From the NCBI RefSeq assembly GCF_021462265.1, contig NZ_JAJONF010000013.1, forward strand, positions 124,001 through 188,000: DNA of 64,000 bases, given 5' to 3'. Positions 9,546 to 18,740 of the stretch are shown one piece after another. Source of the DNA: Streptomyces shenzhenensis. Its GTDB lineage: Bacteria; Actinomycetota; Actinomycetes; Streptomycetales; Streptomycetaceae. The notes under the pieces were generated by a model. It searched no databases. It was not told the origin of the DNA and worked only from the letters and a program-made list of their open reading frames with translations. Numbering within the stretch: the first letter of the stretch is position 1; the number at the start of each line of letters is the position of its first letter. Position numbers and translations under genes: made by a program.

Positions 9546-10643
9546 ATGAAGCCCATCGCACTTGTCCGTCACGCCTCCGCACGACACCTCCTCGCCGCCG
9601 GCCTCGTGACGAGCCTCGCGCTCGCGACCGGATGCACCAAGTCCGAAGACGACTCCGGCACGCAGAGCCCCGCCTCGCGGCAGGACGACGCCGGCCAGGT
9701 GGTCGCCTCGCCCGGCACCGGTTCGGGGCCGACCTGCGCCATCGACGCCTACGGCGGCCAGAAGCTCGACCTCAGGGGCGCCACCGTCGGCTTCTCCCAG
9801 TCCGAGAAGGAGGCCAACCCCTTCCGCATCGCGGAGACCGCCTCCATCAAGGCCGAGGCGCACAAGCGAGGCGTCAAACTGCTCACCGCCAACGCCCAGT
9901 CGCAGTTCTCCAAGCAGATCAGCGACGTCCAGGACCTCATCGCCAAGGGTGCGAACCTCCTGGTCGTCGCGCCGCTCAACTCCGACGGCTGGGAACCGGT
10001 GCTGCGCGCCGCGGCCGCCAGGCACATCCCGATCGTGACCATCGACCGCAAGATCAACGCCACCGCCTGCAAGGACTATGTGAGCTTCATCGGCTCCGAC
10101 TTCGCCGAGCAGGGCAGGCGCGCCGCGGACCAGATGATCGAGGCGACCGGCGGCAAGGGCGAGATCGCGATCCTGCTCGGCGCGGCCGGCAACAACGTGA
10201 CCACCGAGCGCACCAGGGGCTTCGAGGACCGCATCAAGGAGAAGGCGCCCGGCCTGAAGGTGGTGTTCCGGCAGACCGGCGAGTTCGCCCGCGAGAAGGG
10301 CCAGTCGGTCACCGAGAACCTCATCCAGTCCAAGCCCGGCATCACAGGGATCTACGCCGAGAACGACGAGATGGGCCTCGGCGCCGTCAACGCCCTCAAG
10401 GGTGCGGGCAAGAAGCCCGGCGACGTGAAGATCGTGACCATCGACGGCACCCGCAACGCCGTACAGGGCATCGTCGACGGCTGGATCTACGGTGTGATCG
10501 AGTCCAACCCCCGGTTCGGACCGCTCGCCTTCCAGACCCTCGACGCCTTCACCAAGGGCGAGAAGGTGGGCCAGGACATCGTTATCAAGGACAGTTCCTA
10601 CGCCAAGGCCAACGCCCAGTCGGACCTCGGCAAGGCCTACTGA
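9546..10643 (+). CDS. Sugar ABC transporter substrate-binding lipoprotein (YtfQ-like)
   Basis: 365 aa. A lipoprotein signal ends in the lipobox LATGC, so the mature protein is anchored outside the membrane. The mature part is a type I periplasmic-binding fold: ATVGFSQSEKEANPFRIAETASIKAEA, LIAKGANLLVVAPLNSDGWEP, HIPIVTIDRKI, GITGIYAENDEMGLGAVNAL. These phrases match the YtfQ group, which binds galactofuranose in E. coli. The ATG at 9546 has GGGGA just upstream; an upstream in-frame ATG at 9465 would give a non-signal N-terminus. First gene of a tightly packed four-gene transporter operon. Confidence 0.92.
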   Translation: MKPIALVRHASARHLLAAGLVTSLALATGCTKSEDDSGTQSPASRQDDAGQVVASPGTGSGPTCAIDAYGGQKLDLRGATVGFSQSEKEANPFRIAETASIKAEAHKRGVKLLTANAQSQFSKQISDVQDLIAKGANLLVVAPLNSDGWEPVLRAAAARHIPIVTIDRKINATACKDYVSFIGSDFAEQGRRAADQMIEATGGKGEIAILLGAAGNNVTTERTRGFEDRIKEKAPGLKVVFRQTGEFAREKGQSVTENLIQSKPGITGIYAENDEMGLGAVNALKGAGKKPGDVKIVTIDGTRNAVQGIVDGWIYGVIESNPRFGPLAFQTLDAFTKGEKVGQDIVIKDSSYAKANAQSDLGKAY

Positions 10644-10644
10644 C

Positions 10645-12162
10645 GTGCTCTCCGTCACCCATCTGTCCAAGACCTTCCCCGGTGTACGCGCCCTGACCGA
10701 CGTGGACTTCACCGCGCGCGCCGGGGAGGTGCACGCACTCGTCGGCGAGAACGGCGCGGGCAAGTCGACGCTCATCAAGGTCCTCACCGGTGTCCACCGG
10801 CCCGACGCCGGCGAGGTGAGGTACGACGGCGAACCGGTCCGCTTCAGCACGCCCCTGCAGGCCCAGCACGCGGGCATCTCCACCATCTACCAGGAGGTCA
10901 ACCTCGTCCCGCTGATGAGCGTGGCCCGCAACCTCTTCCTCGGCCGCGAACCGCTCGGCCGGCTGGGCCTCATCGACTTCCGGCGCCTGCACCGCGAGGC
11001 CGACGACGCCCTGCGCCGCCTCGGCGTCCGGGTCGACGTGCGCCGGCCGCTGCGCGAACTCGGCGTCGGCGCCCAGCAGATGGTCGCACTCGCCCGCGCC
11101 GTCGCCGTCGACGCCCGCGTCGTCGTCATGGACGAGCCGACCTCCTCCCTCGAACCACGCGAGGTCCAGACCCTGTTCGGGGTGATCCGCATGCTGCGCG
11201 AGCGCGGCGTCGCGGTGATCTATGTCAGCCACCGCATGGACGAGCTGTACGAGATCTGCGACACGGTCACCGTGCTGCGCGACGGACGTGTCGTGCACAG
11301 CGGCCCGCTCGCCGGACTCGACCGGCTGCGGCTGGTCGCCATGATGCTCGGGCGGGAGATCGGCGAGGTCCGCGCGGAGGGCCTGACCAAGTTCTCCGGA
11401 TCCCACGACCCGGCGGCCGAACCGGTACTGCGGGCCGCGGGACTGACGGTACGTCACCGTCTGGAGGACGTGTCGCTGACGCTGCGGCCGGGCGAGGTCG
11501 TGGGCCTCGGGGGCCTGCTCGGCTCGGGTCGCAGCGAGACCGCGAAGGCCATCGCCGGGGCGCTGCCCACCGACGCCGGCCGGGTCGTCGTCGCCGGGGT
11601 CCCGGTGCGCGCGGGCTCGACGGCCGCCGCCATCCGCGCCGGCATCAGCCTGCTGCCGGAGGACCGCAAGGCCGAAGGCATCGTGCCGGGCCTGTCGGTG
11701 CGCGAGAACATCGCGCTCGCCGCGCTGCCCGCGCTCTCCCGCTTCGGCCTCGTCGACGACGCCCGCGTCGACCGGATCGTCGAGACGTTCATGAAGAGGC
11801 TGCGCATCAAGGCCGCGGGCCCGCACCAGAAGGTCGGCGAGCTCTCCGGCGGCAACCAGCAGAAGGTGCTGCTAGCCCGCTGGCTCGCCCTGCGTCCCAA
11901 GGTGCTGCTGCTCGACGAGCCCACGCGCGGCATCGACGTCGGCGCCAAGGCGGAGGTGCAGGCGCTCATCGACGAACTCGCCGACGACGGGCTCGCCGTG
12001 CTGCTGATCTCCTCCGACACCGAGGAGCTGATCGAGGGCAGCGACCGGGTGGTGGTCCTCAAGGACGGCGTCGTCGTCAGCGAGCTGACCGGTGACGCGG
12101 TCACCGAGGACGCCCTGATGCGCGCCATCGCGGCCGTACCCGCTGGAGGGAGCGATGACTGA
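10645..12162 (+). CDS. Sugar ABC transporter ATP-binding protein, two ABC domains (YtfR-like)
   Basis: 505 aa, GTG start one base after the binding-protein stop. Two nucleotide-binding domains in one chain, as in RbsA/MglA/YtfR: the first has Walker A LVGENGAGKSTLIKVL (about 33), a degenerate signature (LGVGAQQMVALARAV) and Walker B VVVMDEPTSSLE; the second has a degenerate Walker A (GLLGSGRSETAKAIAG), signature LSGGNQQKVLLARWL and Walker B VLLLDEPTRGIDVG. It powers import of the monosaccharide bound by the upstream lipoprotein. It overlaps the next gene by 8 bp, indicating translational coupling. Confidence 0.95.
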   Translation: MLSVTHLSKTFPGVRALTDVDFTARAGEVHALVGENGAGKSTLIKVLTGVHRPDAGEVRYDGEPVRFSTPLQAQHAGISTIYQEVNLVPLMSVARNLFLGREPLGRLGLIDFRRLHREADDALRRLGVRVDVRRPLRELGVGAQQMVALARAVAVDARVVVMDEPTSSLEPREVQTLFGVIRMLRERGVAVIYVSHRMDELYEICDTVTVLRDGRVVHSGPLAGLDRLRLVAMMLGREIGEVRAEGLTKFSGSHDPAAEPVLRAAGLTVRHRLEDVSLTLRPGEVVGLGGLLGSGRSETAKAIAGALPTDAGRVVVAGVPVRAGSTAAAIRAGISLLPEDRKAEGIVPGLSVRENIALAALPALSRFGLVDDARVDRIVETFMKRLRIKAAGPHQKVGELSGGNQQKVLLARWLALRPKVLLLDEPTRGIDVGAKAEVQALIDELADDGLAVLLISSDTEELIEGSDRVVVLKDGVVVSELTGDAVTEDALMRAIAAVPAGGSDD

Positions 12163-13117
12163 ACTCACCCTGACCGGCGCCTCGTTGGACCGCGCCCGGC
12201 TGCTGCGCCTGTTCCAGGACTACGGCGTGTACGCGGGCGTCGTGGTGCTGCTGCTGTTCAACTTCGCCTTCACCCCGCACTTCGTGTCCGCGGAGAACTT
12301 CCGCACCCAGGCCGTCCAGGTCGCCCCCGTCCTCATCGTCGCGCTGGGCATGGCGCTGGCGATCGGCACCGAGGGCGTCGACCTCTCGGTGGGCTCGGTG
12401 ATGGCCCTGTCCACCTCCCTGCTGTCGCTCTACCTCGGCTACGGACCCTGGATCGCCGCGCTGACCGCGGTGCTCGGGGGCGTCGTGGTCGGCGTCGCCA
12501 ACGGCGCCCTGATCGCGTTCGTCGGCGTCCAGCCGATCGTCGCCACGCTCGCCCTGATGGTCGCCGGCCGCGGACTGGCCCTGGTCCTGCTGCCCCAGCT
12601 CAAGGACGTACGCGACCCCGGCATGGCGCGACTCGGCTCCGGTGCCGTCCTGGGCGTGCCCTACCTGGTCCTGATCGCGGCGGCACTCGCGCTCGTGGTG
12701 GCGTTCGTCGTCCGCCGCACCACCTTCGGCCGGCAGGTGCTGGCCATCGGCGACAGCCGCGCCGCGGCCCGGCTCGCCGGACTCCCCGTACGCCGCGTGC
12801 TGGTCGTGGTCTACGTCTGCGGCGGCGCCCTGGCCGCGGTCGCGGGCGTGCTCGCCACCGCCCGCCTCGCCGCCAGCGACCCCACTTCCCTCGGCACCCT
12901 GATGGAACTGTCCGCGATCACCGCCGTGGTCGTCGGCGGCACCCCGCTGAGCGGCGGCCGGGTGCGGGTCGGCGGCACCGTCGCGGGCGCCGTCCTCATC
13001 CAGCTGCTCACCACCACGCTCATCAAGCACGATCTGCCGCCGTCCTGGACCCAGATCGCCCAGGCCGTGGTGATCGTCCTCGCCGTCTACGCGGCCCGGG
13101 AACGAGGCAGGCGATGA
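12155..13117 (+). CDS. Sugar ABC transporter permease (YtfT-like)
   Basis: 320 aa integral membrane protein of the BPD_transp_2 type (RbsC/YtfT). Many hydrophobic helices and the family phrase ALAIGTEGVDLSVGSVMAL near residue 65 and AVVVGGTPLSGG near 260 are seen. It overlaps the ATPase gene by 8 bp and the next permease by 4 bp (ATGA). Confidence 0.93.
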   Translation: MTELTLTGASLDRARLLRLFQDYGVYAGVVVLLLFNFAFTPHFVSAENFRTQAVQVAPVLIVALGMALAIGTEGVDLSVGSVMALSTSLLSLYLGYGPWIAALTAVLGGVVVGVANGALIAFVGVQPIVATLALMVAGRGLALVLLPQLKDVRDPGMARLGSGAVLGVPYLVLIAAALALVVAFVVRRTTFGRQVLAIGDSRAAARLAGLPVRRVLVVVYVCGGALAAVAGVLATARLAASDPTSLGTLMELSAITAVVVGGTPLSGGRVRVGGTVAGAVLIQLLTTTLIKHDLPPSWTQIAQAVVIVLAVYAARERGRR

Positions 13118-14145
13118 CCACGCACACCGAAGAGACCGGCAGGTCCGCCGGCACCGTGAGCCCGCAGGCCGGCGACCCCGCGCGGGCCGGACGTTCCGAG
13201 CGGCTGAGCGCGCTCGCCCAGCAGCACGGCGCCCTGGTCACCCTCGTGACGGCCATGGCCGTGGCGTCACTGAGCTTCGACACCTTCCTGACCGGGGACA
13301 ACCTGGAGAACATGGCGCTGTCCTCGGCGTTCCTCGCCGTGGTGGCACTCGGGATGACATTCGTGATCGTGACGGGCGGCATCGATCTGTCGGTCGGGTC
13401 GCTGTTCGCCCTCGGCGGTGTGCTGGCGGCCTGGGGCTCGCGGTACGGAACGGTGGTCGCGCTGCTGCTGCCGCTGGCCGTGTGCGGTCTGATCGGGCTG
13501 GTGAACGGCCTGTTGATCGCACGTGTACGGCTGGCGCCGTTCATCGTCACCCTGGCCGCCATGCTGGGCGCCCGGGGCATTCTGCTGGCGATCACCGACG
13601 AGGGTTCGACGACGTATCTCGTCGACAAGGACTCGTTCTTCGCACGGCTCGGGCAGGGTTCGCTGCTCGGTGTCGGGGTGCCCGTGTGGATCACCGTGGT
13701 GCTGTTCGTGCTCGGTGCCGTCGTGCTGCGGCGGACCCGGTTCGGGCAGTACGTGTACGCGGTCGGCGGCAACGAGGACGCGGGGGCCCTGATGGGCGCG
13801 CCGGTGGCCCGGACGAAGGTCTCCGTCTACACGCTGTCGGGGCTGTGCGCCGGGCTCGCCGGGGCACTGAACGCGGCCTGGCTGGTGTCGGGCGTGACCA
13901 TTCTCGGCACCGGCATGGAACTGGAGGCGATCTCGGCCGTGGTCATCGGCGGGACCCTGCTCAGTGGCGGCTTCGGGTTCATCAGCGGCTCGCTCGTCGG
14001 GGTGCTGCTGCTGAAGGTCATCCAGAACGTGATCAACCAGATCGGCTCGCTCGACTCCGCCTACCAACAGGTGGTCAGCGGCGCCTTCCTGGCCGTGGTC
14101 GTCGTCGCCCAGACCTTGCTGGGCCGCAGGCGCAGAGTGCTGTGA
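13114..14145 (+). CDS. Sugar ABC transporter permease (YjfF-like)
   Basis: 343 aa, second membrane subunit of the same importer. The family motif VIVTGGIDLSVGSLFALGG lies near residue 85 and AVVIGGTLLSGGFGFISGS near 275. Two different permeases plus one fused ATPase and one binding protein reproduce the ytfQ-ytfR-ytfT-yjfF arrangement. The N-terminal ~35 residues are polar and cytoplasmic. Confidence 0.93.
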   Translation: MTTHTEETGRSAGTVSPQAGDPARAGRSERLSALAQQHGALVTLVTAMAVASLSFDTFLTGDNLENMALSSAFLAVVALGMTFVIVTGGIDLSVGSLFALGGVLAAWGSRYGTVVALLLPLAVCGLIGLVNGLLIARVRLAPFIVTLAAMLGARGILLAITDEGSTTYLVDKDSFFARLGQGSLLGVGVPVWITVVLFVLGAVVLRRTRFGQYVYAVGGNEDAGALMGAPVARTKVSVYTLSGLCAGLAGALNAAWLVSGVTILGTGMELEAISAVVIGGTLLSGGFGFISGSLVGVLLLKVIQNVINQIGSLDSAYQQVVSGAFLAVVVVAQTLLGRRRRVL

Positions 14146-14210
14146 GGGCCGACTGCCGCCGCCGGGGACCGGGGGCCGGACGCGCGCCCCCCGGCGACCG
14201 ATCAACTCCT

Positions 14211-14226
14211 TTGACAACGTTGCCTG
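14211..14226. promoter_or_regulatory. LacI-type operator upstream of the GH31 gene (site 1)
   Basis: TTGACAAC|GTTGCCTG contains the same CAACGTTG core as the site before the GH2 gene, and the TTGACA inside it could serve as a -35 box, so a bound repressor would block polymerase. Confidence 0.55.
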
Positions 14227-14277
14227 TTACGGGCGTGGACAGAGGAAAGGCCGCGTGGTGTCATTCCTCAGGACGCC

Positions 14278-14293
14278 TTTACATCGATGCATG
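14278..14293. promoter_or_regulatory. LacI-type operator upstream of the GH31 gene (site 2)
   Basis: TTTACATC|GATGCATG has a perfect left half of TTTACATCGATGTAAA. Its first 12 bases match the reverse complement of the site at 9436-9447 at 11 of 12 positions. Confidence 0.5.
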
Positions 14294-14377
14294 CGCCCGG
14301 TCCGCAGCTCGGGCGCAGTCGTCACCGCATGACCATTGCGCTCCCCGGAGCGCCGCCGTCGTGAGATGGAGCGTGCC

Positions 14378-17300
14378 GTGAGACCTTCATGGTCCAGATC
14401 GTTTCGCAAGTTGCGCAGACCCGCCGTGGTACACCTCGCGACCGGTGCGGCGGTGGCCCTCTGCCTGGCCGCCCCGGGCGTCGCGGCAGCCGGCACCGCG
14501 CACCGGCCGGCCCGCGCCGCCACGGTGACGGTGCAGGACGCCCGCTTCGAGGTGCTGTCACCGACACTGATCCGGACCGAGTACGCCGGGGACGACCAGT
14601 TCGAGGACCGGCCCACCTTCAACGCGGTCGGCCGGGACTCCTTCGCCCCGCCGCAGTACAGCTCGTCCGTCCGCGACGGGGTCCTGACCATCACCACCAG
14701 CGCCCTGACCCTGCGCTACCGGGTCGGCTCCGGACCCTTCACCGCGGACAACCTCACCACCGAGTTCAAGGCGGGGAACACACCGGTGACGGCGGCGCCC
14801 TGGCAGCATGCCGTGTGCGGCGTCGGGGCCCTGTGCGAGGCCGAGGACCAGGTGTACGACGGTCCCGGTCTGGCCACGGACCACGGCGGATACACCGGCA
14901 AGGGTTTCCTCGCGGGTTTCGAGGTCGACAACAACTCCTTCTCCGCGGACGTGCGGGCGCCGTCGGCCGGCAGCTACGAGTTCGCCGTGCGCTACGCCAA
15001 CGCGGTCGGCAGCGACGGCCGTCACGAGACCCGCACCCTCAGCCTCGGCGTGGACGGCGGTGCCGAGCGGACGTTCTCCCTTCCCGAGACGTCCGACTGG
15101 AACACCTGGGACGTGGCCCGTCTGCCGTTGACACTCGGCGCCGGCCCGCACACCGTCACGCTGCGCCGCACCGCCACCGACTCCGGAAGCGTCAACATCG
15201 ACAGCCTCGCCCTGCTCAGTCCGGGAGCCGCCTATCCCTCCCGGGAGCAGAGCGCGCCGGCCGGCTGCCGGTTCGGCACCAGCTGCGAGGCCGAAGACGC
15301 CCTGCTGTCGGGTTCCGCGACCATCGCCACCGACCACAAGGGCCATGCCGGCTATGGCTTCACCGCGGAACTGAACCAGGGATCGCGGGTCTCGGACCGG
15401 ATCACGGGCGTACCCGACGACGGCACCTACCTGCTGCACCTGCGGTACGCCAACGGGACGGGCGGCGACGGTCTCCATCAGGCACGGACGATGGACGTCG
15501 GCACCGGCAGTGGTGCCTCGCGCACCCTCACTCTTCCCGCCACGGACAACTGGGACAGTTGGCAGTCGGCGTCCGTGCCCGTGGAGTTGAAGGCGGGCAC
15601 CGACGAGATCACCCTGTCCTGTCCGGAGGCCACCAGCTGTCACGTCAACGTCGACACCCTCGCACTGAGCCCGCAGGGCGAGCCCGGCCCCGCACCTCAT
15701 CTCGCCCTGGGTGGCTACCGGCGCAGCCTGGACGGACTCAACGGCGACAGCGATCCCACTCCCTGGACCACTCCCGGACTCCTGCACCGCGACGGCTGGT
15801 ACCTGCTCGACGACACGCCCTCCGCGGTCTACGACCCCGCCGCCAAGAAGACCTCCGCGCGCCCCGCGCACGGCGGCCGGCCCTACCAGGACGGCTACTT
15901 CTTCGGCTTCGGACACGACTACCGGCAGGGCCTGTCGGACCTCGCCACTCTGACCGGACCGTCACAGTTGCTGCCGCGCTGGGCCTACGGCGTCTGGTAC
16001 TCCGAGTACATCGACCGCACCGCGAGCGACTACGAGAACACCATCCTGCCCGCGTTCCGTGCCGCCGGCGTACCCCTGGACGTGCTGGTCACGGACACGG
16101 ACTTCAAGTCGCCCAGCACATGGAGCGGCTGGAACTTCGACCCGGCCAAGTTCCCCGATCCGAAGGCGTTCTTCGACTGGTCGGCCGGCGAAGGGCTGTA
16201 CAACACCTTGAACGTGCACCCGAGCATCCTCGGCTCCGACCCGCAGTTCGCGGCAGCGCAGGCCACGGCCAAGGGCAAGCTGCGCCAGGGCGGATGTGCG
16301 GCCGGCCCGGACTGCTACGTCTTCGACTTCGGTGATCCCGACCAGCTGAAGGCCTACCTCGATCTGCACCGGCCGATGGACCGGGCCGGCAACGACTTCT
16401 GGTGGCTCGACTGGTGCTGCGACGCCTCGCGCTCCTCGCAGGCAGGTGTCACCCCGGACGCGTGGATCAACCAGAAGTACGCCGACCTCACCGCGGAGAC
16501 CGGCAGCCGGGGCTTCGTCCTCTCCCGCGCCTACGGATCCCTGCAGGCCGGCGGTTACAGCGGAGGAGTCGGCCTGCCCACCGGCCCCTGGGCCGACAAG
16601 CGGAGCACCCTGCACTTCTCCGGTGACACGACGTCGAACTGGGGCACGCTGCGCGCCGAGATCGGCTACACGCCAGGGGAGTCGGCCGCCACCGGCCTGG
16701 CCGCCGTCAGCCATGACATCGGCGGTCACAACGACCCGTACGGCATCCCCGGGTCGGAGACGTACACCTCCGGCGGCCAGACCCACCGCACCACCAGACT
16801 GCCCGACGACCTGTACGCCCGATGGGTGCAGTTCGGCACCTTCCAGCCCATCGACCGCCTGCACAGCAACCACAGCGACCGTCTTCCGTGGCAGTACGGC
16901 TCCGCGGCACGGCAGTCGGCCGAGAAGTTCCTGCGGCTGCGCGAGTCCCTGGTGCCGTACACGTACACCCTGGCCCAGGAGGCCAACGCCACCGGAACCC
17001 CGATCGTGCGGCCGCTGTACCTGCAGTACCCGGAGGAGGACGACGCCTACGCCAAGGCGGACAGCGAGTACCTCTACGGTCCGGACATGCTGGTCGCCCC
17101 CGTCACCTCACCCGGCACCAGCACCACCACGCCGGTGTGGTTCCCGCCGGGCCGGTGGACGGACTACTTCACCGGACAGACCTACACCGCGCCCGCGGGC
17201 GGCGCGACACAGGACGTCGCGACCACACTGGACACCATGCCGGTCTTCGTCCGCGCGGGCGGGATCGTCGCCACCCGGTCCGACGATGTTCCCCACGACG

Positions 17301-17668
17301 CGCACAGTCCGCTGGACAAGATCAGCGTCACGGTGGCCCCGGGAGCGTCGGGTGCCTTCTCCCTCTACGAGGACGACGGCGTCAGCTCCGTCGCCGGACG
17401 CTCGGCGACCACCCGGATCCGCTACACCGAGCACAAGGACGCGCATGTGCTGCGGATCGGGCCCGCCAGGGGGACGTTCCGGGGACAGGCCGGCCGCCGC
17501 ACCTGGACCGTGTCCTTCCTCGGGGTGGAACAACCCCCGCGGCAGGTCGTCACGGACGGCGCACAGCTGTCGAAGTCGGCATGGCACTGGGACGCCGGCC
17601 GTCATGTCCTGCGGATCAGCATGTCCGCGCACAGCATCCGCGGTGCCATGACCATCAGGTACCGGTAG
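14378..17668 (+). CDS. Secreted glycoside hydrolase family 31 enzyme with two CBM35-like inserts
   Basis: About 1,096 aa from the GTG at 14378, which has GGAG 6-7 bp upstream; an ATG at 14366 and a TTG at 14336 are also in frame. A signal peptide (VVHLATGAAVALCLAAPGVAAAG) predicts secretion. After a mutarotase-like N-domain start (DARFEVLSPTLIRTEYAGD) come two repeats that begin with CEAED and end with NIDSLALL / NVDTLAL, about 130 residues each, typical of CBM35-like carbohydrate modules; the N-domain then resumes (YRRSLDGLNGD). The TIM barrel carries WWLDWCCD (probable nucleophile Asp, about 677) and HFSGDTTSNW (probable acid/base Asp, about 748). C-terminal beta domains follow. GH31 enzymes are retaining alpha-glycosidases; the WLDWCCD version is far from classical alpha-glucosidases (WxDMNE). 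Confidence 0.9.
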   Translation: MRPSWSRSFRKLRRPAVVHLATGAAVALCLAAPGVAAAGTAHRPARAATVTVQDARFEVLSPTLIRTEYAGDDQFEDRPTFNAVGRDSFAPPQYSSSVRDGVLTITTSALTLRYRVGSGPFTADNLTTEFKAGNTPVTAAPWQHAVCGVGALCEAEDQVYDGPGLATDHGGYTGKGFLAGFEVDNNSFSADVRAPSAGSYEFAVRYANAVGSDGRHETRTLSLGVDGGAERTFSLPETSDWNTWDVARLPLTLGAGPHTVTLRRTATDSGSVNIDSLALLSPGAAYPSREQSAPAGCRFGTSCEAEDALLSGSATIATDHKGHAGYGFTAELNQGSRVSDRITGVPDDGTYLLHLRYANGTGGDGLHQARTMDVGTGSGASRTLTLPATDNWDSWQSASVPVELKAGTDEITLSCPEATSCHVNVDTLALSPQGEPGPAPHLALGGYRRSLDGLNGDSDPTPWTTPGLLHRDGWYLLDDTPSAVYDPAAKKTSARPAHGGRPYQDGYFFGFGHDYRQGLSDLATLTGPSQLLPRWAYGVWYSEYIDRTASDYENTILPAFRAAGVPLDVLVTDTDFKSPSTWSGWNFDPAKFPDPKAFFDWSAGEGLYNTLNVHPSILGSDPQFAAAQATAKGKLRQGGCAAGPDCYVFDFGDPDQLKAYLDLHRPMDRAGNDFWWLDWCCDASRSSQAGVTPDAWINQKYADLTAETGSRGFVLSRAYGSLQAGGYSGGVGLPTGPWADKRSTLHFSGDTTSNWGTLRAEIGYTPGESAATGLAAVSHDIGGHNDPYGIPGSETYTSGGQTHRTTRLPDDLYARWVQFGTFQPIDRLHSNHSDRLPWQYGSAARQSAEKFLRLRESLVPYTYTLAQEANATGTPIVRPLYLQYPEEDDAYAKADSEYLYGPDMLVAPVTSPGTSTTTPVWFPPGRWTDYFTGQTYTAPAGGATQDVATTLDTMPVFVRAGGIVATRSDDVPHDAHSPLDKISVTVAPGASGAFSLYEDDGVSSVAGRSATTRIRYTEHKDAHVLRIGPARGTFRGQAGRRTWTVSFLGVEQPPRQVVTDGAQLSKSAWHWDAGRHVLRISMSAHSIRGAMTIRYR

Positions 17669-17686
17669 CGGACCGGCGAAGCCGAA

Positions 17687-17720
17687 GGGGTCCCGCGCGG
17701 CCGACGCCGCGCGGGACCCC
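17687..17720. terminator. Strong hairpin terminator after GH31
   Basis: A perfect 14-bp GC-rich stem (17687-17700 with 17707-17720) and a 6-nt loop, 18 bp after the GH31 stop. It also separates this gene from the converging cupredoxin gene. Confidence 0.85.
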
Positions 17721-17759
17721 CGCGCCGTCACCCGAGCCTGGACTCGGCCTTGCCGGGAC

Positions 17760-17801
17760 GGACCGTGGCGCGGGCGGGAAGGACCGTGGCCGGGGCGGGA
17801 A
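17760..17801. repeat. Two-copy 21-bp direct repeat
   Basis: GGACCGTGGCGCGGGCGGGAA at 17760-17780 is followed directly by a near copy at 17781-17801 (two differences) and by a partial third copy. It is intergenic and has no evident function. Confidence 0.6.
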
Positions 17802-17856
17802 GGACCGCGCTGTCCTGATGCCGGCCGGACCGGCGCACCGCCGCCGATTCCTTCAC

Positions 17857-18468
17857 TCACCGAGTGACGTCCAGCTCTGTGTACATCCCGGCCGCGTAGT
17901 GGCCCCGGACATTGCACAGCAGCTCATAGCGGCCCGGCTGCAGCGTCACCGTGGTCCAGGACGCCGCACCGGGGGCGATGCCGTCTCCGGTACCGCTGCC
18001 GCAAGTGCGCGACGCCTCGCCGAGGCTGCCTGCTTCCGATACCCGGCCGTCGGAGCCGATGGCACGTTCGCCGGCGGCCTGGCCCGCCGGCAGCGGCAGC
18101 ACGATCACCTCGTGGGCGAGAGTTCCCGCGTTGACAACCCGTATGGTCACCTTTCCCGCCGGGATCGTCGCGGGGTGGGCCACCATGCGCATCATGCCCG
18201 TGCCGTACCAGCCGGGACGGCCGTTGTCCGGCACGGACCGGTTCGGGCCGCTCATCATGCGTCCCATGTCCCACACGGTCACATCGACGGCACTGCCCTG
18301 CGCGGCCGGTGCGCTGCACCGTGTGCTCTGCCCTCGCCAGGAGGCCGGTCCCGTCCGGTGGAAGGCGCCGGACGCGGCCATCAGACCGGTCGTGGCGACA
18401 CCCAGCACCAAGGCCGCGGCGGCGATGGCGATCGCCGACCGCACTCCTCGGCGAGGGTGCGCGTTCAC
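17857..18468 (-). CDS. Membrane-anchored or secreted cupredoxin-like protein
   Basis: 203 aa from a GTG that overlaps the stop of the upstream SHOCT gene (GTGA). A single N-terminal hydrophobic segment (AIAIAAAALVLGVATTGLMAA) is a signal or anchor. The rest is a cupredoxin-like beta sandwich: the histidine in LAHEVIVLPL and the C-terminal cluster LLCNVRGHYAAGM give the Cys, His and Met pattern of a type I copper site. DVTVWDMGRMM adds methionines that may also bind copper. The likely role is extracytoplasmic copper binding or electron transfer. A longer open frame upstream exists but belongs to other coding regions. Transcribed with the SHOCT protein. Confidence 0.82.
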   Translation of the reverse strand: MNAHPRRGVRSAIAIAAAALVLGVATTGLMAASGAFHRTGPASWRGQSTRCSAPAAQGSAVDVTVWDMGRMMSGPNRSVPDNGRPGWYGTGMMRMVAHPATIPAGKVTIRVVNAGTLAHEVIVLPLPAGQAAGERAIGSDGRVSEAGSLGEASRTCGSGTGDGIAPGAASWTTVTLQPGRYELLCNVRGHYAAGMYTELDVTR

Positions 18469-18740
18469 CGGTGCTCCCGAAGCAGCGCGAGCCGGCGTTT
18501 GTACTCGTCGTCGTCGATCTCCCCGCGTGCGAACCGCTCGGCGAGCAGGTTCTCGGCGTGTCGCTCCTGCCACCCGCCCGCACCGGACGGTGCAGGGGGA
18601 CCGGACTGCTGGTGATGCGCACCGGTGAGGTAGCGCACAAGTGCGACGAGCCCGATGATCAGGACGGCCCAGAACAGCACCATGAAAACCGTCATGACGA
18701 TCCAGCCGCCCCAGCCCCATCCGTCTCCGTACCACATCAT
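18465..18740 (-). CDS. Small SHOCT-domain membrane protein
   Basis: 91 aa. It starts MMWYGDGWGWGGWIVMTVFMV with one membrane helix (residues about 12-38) and ends with a SHOCT (short C-terminal) motif, LLAERFARGEIDDDEYKRRLALLRE. Such proteins often accompany copper or oligomerising membrane proteins in Streptomyces, but the function is not defined. A GGGAAG ribosome binding site precedes the ATG. It is translationally coupled (4-bp overlap) to the downstream cupredoxin, which suggests joint action at the membrane. Confidence 0.82.
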   Translation of the reverse strand: MMWYGDGWGWGGWIVMTVFMVLFWAVLIIGLVALVRYLTGAHHQQSGPPAPSGAGGWQERHAENLLAERFARGEIDDDEYKRRLALLREHR

